From assembly GCA_003154635.1 (NCBI GenBank), contig PMDX01000068.1, positions 1-8,403 on the forward strand: DNA of 8,403 bases. The letters run 5' to 3'. This document shows positions 1 to 5,311 of the stretch, piece after piece (position 1 is the stretch's first letter; each line of letters begins with the position of its first letter). This stretch comes from Actinomycetota bacterium (lineage in GTDB: Bacteria > Actinomycetota > Geothermincolia > Fen-727 > Anoxymicrobiaceae). Both the position numbers and the translations under genes were made by a program. The notes under the pieces are model-generated. The model worked only from the letters and a program-made list of their open reading frames with translations, did not search any database and was not told the origin of the DNA.

Positions 1-524
1 CCGATCGCCCACACCGGTTCGTACGCGATCGCGATCGAGGCGAGCTGTGCCGGCTCGAGCCGGCTGATCCCCGCCTTCAATTGGCGGAGGACGACCGCCT
101 GGGTCGTGTGGCGCTCGCGCTCCTCGAGGCGCTCGCCGACGCAGAGCATCACCGTCAGTCCCGCCTTGTACGCGGTCGCGGCCTTCTTGGCCGTGATCTC
201 ATCCGTCTCGCCGAAGAGCTGGCGCCGCTCGGAGTGTCCGATTATGACGTGGGTAACGCCAAGGTCGAGAAGCATGGTTGGCGAAATCTCGCCGGTGAAC
301 GCGCCGGACTCTTCCCAGTGCATGTTCTGCGCCCCAAGACCCATTTTCAACCCGGCTGACTTCATTGCCGAGGACACAGCGGGGATATCCACGAACGGTG
401 GGCACACGACCACCTCTATGTCCTCAAAGCCGGTGATCTCCGACCCCAGGCCGTCGACCAGTGCTACCGCCTGGCCTGGCAGCATGTTCATCTTCCAGTT
501 TCCTGCAATAATTGGCTTGCGCAA
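1..524 (-). CDS. tpiA: Triosephosphate isomerase, 3' end beyond window
   Basis: Interconverts dihydroxyacetone phosphate and glyceraldehyde 3-phosphate in the cytosol (glycolysis and gluconeogenesis). I translated 174 complete codons; the frame is open to the window edge, so the C-terminal part of a roughly 250-residue TIM barrel is missing. The catalytic residues of the family are all visible: Asn9 and Lys11 in the opening AGNWKMN motif, the electrophilic His97 in IIGHSERR, and the base Glu169 in AYEPVWAIG, where the sequence stops just before the flexible phosphate-gripping loop. The start is a TTG at 524-522, chosen because the protein then begins MRKPIIAGNWK as is typical, and a GGAGG sits six bases upstream. 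It follows pgk after 21 bases, so it is the third gene of a gap-pgk-tpiA operon. It is a separate gene, not a PGK-TPI fusion as in Thermotoga. Identification is very secure; whether the missing part is intact cannot be seen. Confidence 0.97.
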   Translation of the reverse strand, partial: MRKPIIAGNWKMNMLPGQAVALVDGLGSEITGFEDIEVVVCPPFVDIPAVSSAMKSAGLKMGLGAQNMHWEESGAFTGEISPTMLLDLGVTHVIIGHSERRQLFGETDEITAKKAATAYKAGLTVMLCVGERLEERERHTTQAVVLRQLKAGISRLEPAQLASIAIAYEPVWAI

Positions 525-530
525 TCGAGA

Positions 531-535
531 CCTCC
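531..535 (-). promoter_or_regulatory. Shine-Dalgarno of tpiA
   Basis: On the minus strand GGAGG lies six bases before the TTG at 524, in the 21-base spacer after the pgk stop. It is what decides the TTG start, since there is no ATG at the expected N-terminus. Confidence 0.75.
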
Positions 536-545
536 AAGTCGTTTC

Positions 546-1736
546 TTACCGGTCGGCGAGTGCTTCGACCGCAGGCAGCTTCTTGCCTTCAAGCAGCCTC
601 ATCGCGGCACCGCCGCCAGTTGAGACAAAATCGATCTTCTCTTCCAGCCCGAACTGCCTCAAGGCCGCATCGGAGTCTCCCCCACCGACAACCGTGACAG
701 CATCTGCATCCGCGATACAGCAGGCGATACTCTTCGTCCCGTTCTCGAACGAAGGCCATTCGAAAACGCCCATGGGGCCGTTCCAGAAGATCGTCCTGGC
801 CTCGTTCAAGATCGAGCAGTACTTTTCGACAGTCACCGGTCCGATGTCGAGGCCCAGACAATCGGGTGGAATCGACTCGGTCGGCACTACCCTGTAATTA
901 GCGTTCTTGTCGAACCTGTCCGCAACGACGATATCGCTCGGCACCATGACCTTGACGCCTTTCTTCCGCGCCTTCTTCATGGCGCTTCCGACCTGGGCGA
1001 GCTGGTCGTCTTCTGTCACCGAATGTCCTATTTCGAGACCCATGCTCTTTATGATCGTAAAGCACATGCCGCCCCCCGTCAGGATCGAGTCGGCGATCTC
1101 CAGAAAACTGTCTATAACACCTAGCTTGTCCGAGACCTTGTTTCCTCCAAGGACCACCACGAAGGGCCGAGCAGGCTCTTCCAGGAGCCCGCCGAGAGTT
1201 TCCAACTCCTTTTCCATAAGCAGCCCCATTACGGACGGCAGGAAAGCTGTAACCCCGACCGTCGAGGCATGGGCCCGGTGGCTTGTGCCAAAAGCATCGT
1301 TGACGTAAACGTCTGCGAGATCGGCAAGCTGCCTGGAAAAATCGGCGAGGTTCTCCTTTTCGCCAGGATAGAAGCGCAGGTTCTCAAGCAGAAGTACCTT
1401 GTCGGGGTTCTCCTCTATCGCCTGCTGTACGCGAGGACCGATGGACTCCTTGAGCGTCAGCACGGGATAATCGAGAAGCTCGGCGAGCCTTTTTCCGACC
1501 GGCCCCATCCTGAGGCTCTCGACGACCTGGCCTTTCGGCCTGCCGAGGTGAGACATCAGGATCGGCCGCCCCCCATGGTCGAGGATGTAGCGGATCGTTG
1601 GCAGTGCCCCCCTGATCCGGGTGTCGTCTACAACGTTCCGCTCTATGTCGAGCGGGACATTGAAATCGACTCGTACCAGAACCTTCTTTCCCTCGACGTC
1701 TATGTCGTGGATAGTCTTCTTCGGTGGATTCAACAT
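546..1736 (-). CDS. pgk: Phosphoglycerate kinase
   Basis: Cytosolic enzyme that transfers the acyl phosphate of 1,3-bisphosphoglycerate to ADP, the first ATP-yielding step of glycolysis. The product is 396 residues, the normal bacterial length, with both Rossmann-like lobes. N-lobe substrate motifs are VRVDFNVPL (21-29, Asp24 and Asn26), TRIRGALPTI (Arg41), MSHLGRPKG (61-69, His63 and Arg66), LLLENLRFYPGE (Arg121) and VNDAFGTSHRAHAS (Arg154). C-lobe nucleotide motifs are GGNKVSDK (197-204; most homologues have GGAK), DIGP (297-300), WNGPMGVFE (318-326), GGGDS (351-355) and STGGG (372-376). I use the ATG at 1736 because an AGGG lies seven bases upstream and the protein then starts at the usual place; a TTG at 1751 would add five residues. 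It begins 21 bases after the gap stop and ends 21 bases before tpiA, so it is the middle gene of a glycolytic operon. Confidence 0.98.
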   Translation of the reverse strand: MLNPPKKTIHDIDVEGKKVLVRVDFNVPLDIERNVVDDTRIRGALPTIRYILDHGGRPILMSHLGRPKGQVVESLRMGPVGKRLAELLDYPVLTLKESIGPRVQQAIEENPDKVLLLENLRFYPGEKENLADFSRQLADLADVYVNDAFGTSHRAHASTVGVTAFLPSVMGLLMEKELETLGGLLEEPARPFVVVLGGNKVSDKLGVIDSFLEIADSILTGGGMCFTIIKSMGLEIGHSVTEDDQLAQVGSAMKKARKKGVKVMVPSDIVVADRFDKNANYRVVPTESIPPDCLGLDIGPVTVEKYCSILNEARTIFWNGPMGVFEWPSFENGTKSIACCIADADAVTVVGGGDSDAALRQFGLEEKIDFVSTGGGAAMRLLEGKKLPAVEALADR

Positions 1737-1757
1737 TTCAACACCCTGCAATCATGA

Positions 1758-2750
1758 CTATATGTACTTGATAAGATCGATCACGCGGTTGGAGTACCCC
1801 CACTCGTTGTCGTACCAGGACATGACCTTGATCATGTCGCCCATGGCCATCGTGCTGAGAGAGTCGAAGACCGATGACGCGGGATTTCCGACGACGTCTA
1901 TGCTGACGATCGGATCCTCACAGTACTCGAGGATTCCTTTCATGCGTTCCTTGCCCGCTGTTTCTTTCACCGCGGCGTTGACGTCCTCGACCGTTACCTC
2001 GCGGTCTATGTTGACGACCAGGTCGACGACGGAAGCATCGAACGTCGGGACGCGCAGTGACAGACCGTCGATTTTTCCCTTAAGCTCAGGCATGACGAGC
2101 CCTGTCGCCCGCGCCGCGCCGGTGGTTGTCGGGATTATTGACATGGCGGCGGCTCGCGCCCTGCGCAGATCCTTGTGCGGAGCGTCCAAGATCACCTGGT
2201 CATTGGTGTACGCGTGGCAGGTAGTCATGTACCCTTTCTTGAAGCCAAAACTGTCCTTAACGGCCTTCACGAGCGGTACCAGGCAGTTGGTAGTGCACGA
2301 AGCGTTGGAGATGATATTGTGTTTGCTTTTATCGTACATGTCTTCGTTGACACCCATGACAACAGTCAGGTCGGGATCGGTAGCCGGCGCGCTTATGATC
2401 ACTTTGCTCGCCCCGGCGTCCAGGTGCTTTGCGGCGGCGTCCCTCTTCGTGAAGAGGCCTGTCGACTCGACTACGACATCGACTTTCAGGCTCTTCCACG
2501 GCAGATTCCCGGGGTCTCTTTCGCTGATAACCTTGATCTCGCGACCGTCGATCATCAGGCTCCCGTCGGCTGCCGTGACTTCGCCGGGATAGATGCGGTG
2601 AACAGAGTCATACTTGAACAGGTGACGCATGATCGAAACGTCAGCAAGATCGTTTACCGCTACGATATCGATCTCGGGATCGCCGATGGCAGCTCGAGCT
2701 ACAAGCCTGCCTATTCTTCCGAACCCGTTGATTCCCACCCTTATTGCCAT
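1758..2750 (-). CDS. gap: Glyceraldehyde-3-phosphate dehydrogenase, type I, probably NAD-dependent
   Basis: Oxidatively phosphorylates glyceraldehyde 3-phosphate to 1,3-bisphosphoglycerate with NAD(P)+. The product is 330 residues, standard length. The N-terminal Rossmann fold has GINGFGRIGR (6-15), with VNDL at 32-35, where the acidic Asp34 after Asn normally favours NAD. The catalytic motif SCTTNC places the nucleophile at Cys152, and the base is His179 in CHAYTND. PTTTGAA (207-213), SLRVPT (231-236) and WYDNEWGYSNR (312-322) complete the family signature. Less usual residues are Ala190 where NAD enzymes usually have Leu (LDLPHKD), Phe237 and Ala239 in the VPT-x-D-x-SVVDL segment, and Cys178 next to the catalytic His. 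The ATG at 2750 is chosen over upstream in-frame alternatives because it has a near-perfect Shine-Dalgarno six bases away and gives the usual MAIRVGINGFGR start. It heads the gap-pgk-tpiA operon and has its own promoter. Confidence 0.98.
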   Translation of the reverse strand: MAIRVGINGFGRIGRLVARAAIGDPEIDIVAVNDLADVSIMRHLFKYDSVHRIYPGEVTAADGSLMIDGREIKVISERDPGNLPWKSLKVDVVVESTGLFTKRDAAAKHLDAGASKVIISAPATDPDLTVVMGVNEDMYDKSKHNIISNASCTTNCLVPLVKAVKDSFGFKKGYMTTCHAYTNDQVILDAPHKDLRRARAAAMSIIPTTTGAARATGLVMPELKGKIDGLSLRVPTFDASVVDLVVNIDREVTVEDVNAAVKETAGKERMKGILEYCEDPIVSIDVVGNPASSVFDSLSTMAMGDMIKVMSWYDNEWGYSNRVIDLIKYI

Positions 2751-2756
2751 TCCAAA

Positions 2757-2765
2757 CACCCCTTT
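2757..2765 (-). promoter_or_regulatory. Strong Shine-Dalgarno of gap
   Basis: AAAGGGGTG on the minus strand differs by one missing A from the full anti-16S complement AAAGGAGGTG and lies six bases before the ATG at 2750. It settles the gap start and fits a highly translated glycolytic gene. Confidence 0.8.
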
Positions 2766-2797
2766 CGACCGAACTTCCAAAAACGCAGTTGCCGAAT

Positions 2798-2806
2798 ATT
2801 ATACCA
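2798..2806 (-). promoter_or_regulatory. Extended -10 promoter of the gap-pgk-tpiA operon
   Basis: The minus strand reads TGGTATAAT (2806 to 2798), a perfect TGn plus TATAAT extended -10 element. Initiation would be expected near 2790-2792, giving a leader of about 40 bases ahead of gap. There is no good -35 at 16-18 bases: the hexamers there are GCGTTT, CGCGTT and CCGCGT. A TTGAAA at 2821-2816 is only 12 bases away, too close for an ordinary housekeeping promoter. The -35 area instead holds an eight-base palindrome, GGGCGCCC (2826-2833). The AT-rich core stands out in a GC-rich surrounding and lies in the only spacer before gap, which supports it. Function is inferred from consensus alone. 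Confidence 0.7.
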
Positions 2807-2825
2807 GTACGGATATTTCAAACGC

Positions 2826-2833
2826 GGGCGCCC
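2826..2833. repeat. Eight-base palindrome GGGCGCCC in the whiA-gap spacer
   Basis: A perfect palindrome centred about 26 bases upstream of the -10 hexamer, covering roughly the -35 to -42 zone of the inferred gap promoter. It has no loop, so it cannot be a hairpin terminator, and no T-run follows it in the transcribed direction. It could be part of a regulator site or be chance in GC-rich DNA. Confidence 0.3.
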
Positions 2834-2855
2834 CCATTCCTCATGATACTGCGAT

Positions 2856-3800
2856 TCACGAACCATAATCGATTTGGGCCAGCAGCTCTTCCATGCGGCG
2901 CATCCGGCCTTGTATCACAGCCTTGCTGACCGGGGGATCCATGAACCCGCCAAGCTCCGCGAGTGATGCCTGTGGGTAAGATATCCTGAGACGCGCAACC
3001 CCCTGCAACAATGGGTCCAAGTCGTCAAGAATCCCTGCCTCTGTTAGCCTTTCGACCATCTCGCGCTGCCTTAGCGATGCTTCCGCCAGCCTGCGCGCGT
3101 TAGCGGAGTCACAGTTCACCAGCCTGTTGACTTCGTTCTTGGTTGAATTGAGTATTGTCTGGCTTTCCCACGCCAGGTGCATGCTGTAAGCTCCGATAAT
3201 AGCGAGGAAAGCGGAGATGTCCTGCCTCTTCTTCAGGTACAAGACCCACTGGTTCCTGCGGCTACGCATCCCAGGCTCAAGCGAGCGCCGGCCGAACAGT
3301 TCACCGAACGCCTGGCACGCCTCTTTTGTTGAAAAGGAGATCTCGAGGTCGGCTGGACCAAAAGGCTCGCTCACGTAACCTCCGCCGAGGAAAGCACCTC
3401 GCAATGCCGCCGCCGCGCAACAGTCGTTGCGCGTGAGTCTCCTGGGTACGACGGGTTCAGGTGACAGGCTGGAATCCAGGACACCGAGCTCGTTCAGGAA
3501 CTGGTGGAATCCGGGCTGGTCGGGGATCTCTATCCTGTAGACGTTTCCACGCCTCGGGCTGCTGCGGCTCACCTTGACCACCGAGGTCTCGACATTGAAG
3601 AGCGAATGGACAAGGGTGTAGAGCTTGCGCGCGGTGCTCGCGCTCGAGCTCTCGGTCACCAGGAGATGTCCCATGTGCCCGCGTATCGTGTAGGTGCCGT
3701 CCATGTGCGCAAGGGCTGACAGCTCGGCCAGCTTACAGCAGCGTCTGCTCGGCTGGAGGTGGGAAAGCTCGTCTTTTACCTTGTGGACGGGACTGCTCAT
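2856..3800 (-). CDS. whiA: WhiA family sporulation/cell-division regulator
   Basis: DNA-binding protein of Gram-positive bacteria. In Streptomyces it controls sporulation septation and FtsZ-related genes with WhiB; in Bacillus it affects cell division and chromosome segregation. The product is 314 residues, the family's usual size. The N-terminal part contains KVKDELSHL (8-16) and the paired cysteines of RRCCKLAEL (19-27). A LAGLIDADG-like fold, lacking the endonuclease acidic motif, follows, including LRGAFLGGGYVSEPFGP (133-149). KNEVNRLVNCDSAN (221-234) precedes the C-terminal helix-turn-helix at about 265-305 (ASLAELGGFMDPPVSKAVIQ). I chose the ATG at 3800, which overlaps the rapZ stop in ATGA, over an ORF extension to 3908 that would run 36 codons into rapZ with no WhiA-like sequence. 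The Shine-Dalgarno is weak (AGAGA about 12 bases away), so translation is probably coupled to rapZ. Normally yvcK lies between the two; here it does not. Confidence 0.96.
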   Translation of the reverse strand: MSSPVHKVKDELSHLQPSRRCCKLAELSALAHMDGTYTIRGHMGHLLVTESSSASTARKLYTLVHSLFNVETSVVKVSRSSPRRGNVYRIEIPDQPGFHQFLNELGVLDSSLSPEPVVPRRLTRNDCCAAAALRGAFLGGGYVSEPFGPADLEISFSTKEACQAFGELFGRRSLEPGMRSRRNQWVLYLKKRQDISAFLAIIGAYSMHLAWESQTILNSTKNEVNRLVNCDSANARRLAEASLRQREMVERLTEAGILDDLDPLLQGVARLRISYPQASLAELGGFMDPPVSKAVIQGRMRRMEELLAQIDYGS

Positions 3801-4651
3801 TTTTTCGATATGTCTCTGTGGACGACGCTTGTGGCAAACCCTCTGGCCCTGAAACCTGCCGCAAGGGTATCGGTGATCACCACCGAACGGTGCTTTCCAC
3901 CAGTGCATCCTATCGCGATGGTGAGGTAAGGCCTTCTTTCTCGCTGGTAGCTGGGCAGTATCAGCTCGAGGAGACCGTCGAAGCGGTTAACGAACTCGAC
4001 GGTCTCAGGTTGCTCCAGGACATAATCGATCACGATATCGTCATGGCCGTCCAGTTCCCGCATCCCCTCTTCCCAGTATGGGTTGGGCAGGAACCTCACG
4101 TCGAAGACGATATCGGCGTCGATTGGATGGCCGTACTTGTACCCGAAAGATATGAAAGTGAGCCTGGTCGTACGGATGTCCCGCAGGTCCGGTACGACCA
4201 GCCTGAGCTTTTCCCTGAGCTCGTAGATGTTGAGAGAAGAAGTATCGATGACGACATCGGCGCGCTCCCTGAGCGGCTGGAGCACTCTTCTCTCCTGCTC
4301 TATCGTATCGGTGACTCTCAGCCCGGCTCCGTCGAGCGGATGGATGCGCCTCGTCTCAGAAAACCTCTTAAGGAGCACGTCGTTTGAGGCGTCGAGAAAA
4401 ACTATCGTATATGGCACTGACTCGAGTCCTTCAAGCGCTTTGAACAGATCCTCAAACTCCGTCCCACCCCTGACGTCCATCACGACAGCCACGCGTTCGA
4501 GCTTCTTGCCGTGAACGGGATCGAGATCGACGATGTTTGTCAGGAGCGTGGCCGGCAGGTTGTCGATAGCGTAATACCCCATGTCTTCAAGGCACTTGAG
4601 CGCTCCCGTCTTTCCCGCCCCGGACATCCCTGTGACGATCATTATGTCCAA
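3797..4651 (-). CDS. rapZ: RapZ/YvcJ family P-loop nucleotide-binding protein
   Basis: A P-loop NTPase-like protein. In E. coli, RapZ binds the small RNA GlmZ and guides its cleavage by RNase E, tuning amino-sugar synthesis; in Gram-positives the homologue YvcJ hydrolyses nucleotides and its job is less clear. The product is 284 residues, typical. The N-terminal domain has Walker A GMSGAGKT (8-15), followed by ALKCLEDMGYYAIDNLP, a family hallmark, plus VMDVRGG (57-63) and FLDASNDVLLKRFSETRRIHPL (85-106). The C-terminal RNA-binding-like domain has SFGYKYGHPIDADIVFDVRFLPNPYW (168-193) and IGCTGGKHRSV (247-257). The start is a TTG at 4651, ten bases after a full AGGAGGT; the in-frame ATG at 4642 is too far from it and too close to the P-loop. 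The stop overlaps the whiA ATG (ATGA). An RNA target in this organism cannot be inferred. Confidence 0.97.
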   Translation of the reverse strand: MDIMIVTGMSGAGKTGALKCLEDMGYYAIDNLPATLLTNIVDLDPVHGKKLERVAVVMDVRGGTEFEDLFKALEGLESVPYTIVFLDASNDVLLKRFSETRRIHPLDGAGLRVTDTIEQERRVLQPLRERADVVIDTSSLNIYELREKLRLVVPDLRDIRTTRLTFISFGYKYGHPIDADIVFDVRFLPNPYWEEGMRELDGHDDIVIDYVLEQPETVEFVNRFDGLLELILPSYQRERRPYLTIAIGCTGGKHRSVVITDTLAAGFRARGFATSVVHRDISKK

Positions 4652-4764
4652 CGCCTGCGCACCTCCTGTATGAAGTCAACCGCTTTTACACGTCCCACCG
4701 GAACGAATGCCAGGATCGCCTTCACCATTACTGTCGGCAAACCGTAGACGCATGTATCCCACAT
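4642..4764 (-). CDS. Possible 40-residue small ORF between ogt and rapZ
   Basis: An ATG at 4764 opens 40 codons ending in TAA at 4644-4642, ten bases past the rapZ TTG. An in-frame ATG at 4797 would give 51 codons but lies inside ogt. The product would begin MWDTCVYGLPTVMVKAILAF and end in a basic EVRRRWT tail, with a mildly hydrophobic middle too short and broken to call a membrane segment. I recognise no family. About 25 of 40 codons end in G or C, compatible with but not proof of coding. No good Shine-Dalgarno precedes either ATG. The rapZ Shine-Dalgarno lies within it, so translation of it could influence rapZ. It may simply be non-coding leader. Confidence 0.2.
   Translation of the reverse strand: MWDTCVYGLPTVMVKAILAFVPVGRVKAVDFIQEVRRRWT
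4661..4667 (-). promoter_or_regulatory. Shine-Dalgarno of rapZ
   Basis: AGGAGGT on the minus strand, ten bases before TTG 4651. It is the strongest ribosome site in the rapZ-whiA pair and rules out the in-frame ATG at 4642 (19 bases away). It implies rapZ is initiated independently of ogt rather than by overlap coupling. Confidence 0.75.
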
Positions 4765-4766
4765 GC
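4750..4766. repeat. Inverted repeat GCATGT-ATCCC-ACATGC after ogt
   Basis: A perfect six-base inverted repeat with a five-base centre, 18 bases after the ogt stop. In RNA it would form a modest hairpin. In the transcribed direction no T-run follows, so it is not an intrinsic terminator. It could be a regulator half-site pair, an RNA processing element or chance. It also overlaps the ATG of the possible small ORF. Confidence 0.3.
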
Positions 4767-4783
4767 CTGCACGGTGCCTGCCG

Positions 4784-5311
4784 TCAGGCCGATTCATTCT
4801 CGAGGAGCCACTCTTTCCACCCCGGAGCGCCGCTCCAGCCACCGATTGAACCATCGGTTCTCACGACCCTGTGGCACGGTACGAGGAGCGGGACCGGGTT
4901 CCTGCCGACAGCCCCACCTACGGCTCGAGACGCGGCGGGTCTCCCGAGACTCCGGGCCACCCACGCGTAGCTCCTCGACTCTCCTCGTGGAATCTCCGAA
5001 ACCACATCGAGCACCTCTCCCGTGAATGGGGGCAGTCCCCTGAGATCGACTGGCGGGCTTGCCTGCGGGTCCTCACCCCGCAGGGTCGAGGACAGGAACA
5101 AGCCTAACGCCTCGAGATACTCCATTGAACCATGCGAACTCTCTTCGTAGATATCTATTCTGACGCTTTCGCCGATGCACCTTGTGTCTTGTTTTCCGTC
5201 GAGCGCGGGTAACTCTAGACGCCTGATACCTCTTTCGCTCAACCAGACGGCGAAATCCAGCTCCCCGACACTGACGATCGCGTCAGGCGGAGGGTGCTCT
5301 CCGGACCTCAT
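4784..5311 (-). CDS. ogt: Methylated-DNA--[protein]-cysteine S-methyltransferase (O6-alkylguanine-DNA alkyltransferase)
   Basis: Suicidal repair protein that transfers an alkyl group from O6 of guanine (or O4 of thymine) in DNA to its own cysteine. The product is 175 residues, within the range for stand-alone Ogt proteins. The C-terminal half is fully conserved: EIPRGESRSYAWVARSLGRP (106-125), the minor-groove helix with Arg129 in ASRAVGGA, the Asn138 hinge (GRNP), the catalytic Cys146 in VPCHRVV, and the GWSGAPGWKEWLLENE tail, whose Glu173 matches the catalytic-triad glutamate. The N-terminal ~95 residues follow the usual poorly conserved domain. No AraC-type or methylphosphotriester domain is fused, so it is Ogt-like, not Ada. 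The ATG at 5311 overlaps the uvrC stop (ATGA), so it is the third gene of the uvrA-uvrC transcription unit. The family is certain; the choice between the ogt and mgt name is arbitrary. Confidence 0.95.
   Translation of the reverse strand: MRSGEHPPPDAIVSVGELDFAVWLSERGIRRLELPALDGKQDTRCIGESVRIDIYEESSHGSMEYLEALGLFLSSTLRGEDPQASPPVDLRGLPPFTGEVLDVVSEIPRGESRSYAWVARSLGRPAASRAVGGAVGRNPVPLLVPCHRVVRTDGSIGGWSGAPGWKEWLLENESA

Noticed and set aside
525..545. PGK-TPI fusion as in Thermotoga
   Set aside because: pgk ends with a TAA at 548-546, and tpiA has its own Shine-Dalgarno and TTG start 21 bases later.
106..897. 263-codon plus-strand ORF
   Set aside because: Lies antisense to tpiA and pgk, whose frames carry full catalytic motifs. 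Its translation is low-complexity Ser/Pro/Ala-rich, typical of a shadow frame.
1621..2592. 323-codon plus-strand ORF antisense to gap
   Set aside because: Ser/Thr-rich shadow of the strongly biased gap codons; no recognisable domain and no Shine-Dalgarno seen.
2751..2780. Upstream start for gap at 2780
   Set aside because: It would translate through the strong Shine-Dalgarno at 2757-2765 and add ten residues before the conserved MAIRVGINGFGR start.
2816..2821. TTGAAA as -35 of the gap promoter
   Set aside because: Only 12 bases from the TATAAT, too short for a standard promoter; the extended -10 explains the site better.
2826..2840. Rho-independent terminator after whiA
   Set aside because: The GC-rich GGGCGCCC has no loop and no T-run follows it in the transcribed direction; read-through into gap is possible.
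3801..3908. N-terminal extension of whiA to 3908
   Set aside because: The extra 36 residues overlap rapZ out of frame, show no WhiA similarity, and the ATG at 3800 gives the normal family length.
3818..4387. 189-codon plus-strand ORF antisense to rapZ
   Set aside because: Lies wholly within rapZ, whose P-loop and C-terminal motifs are intact on the other strand.
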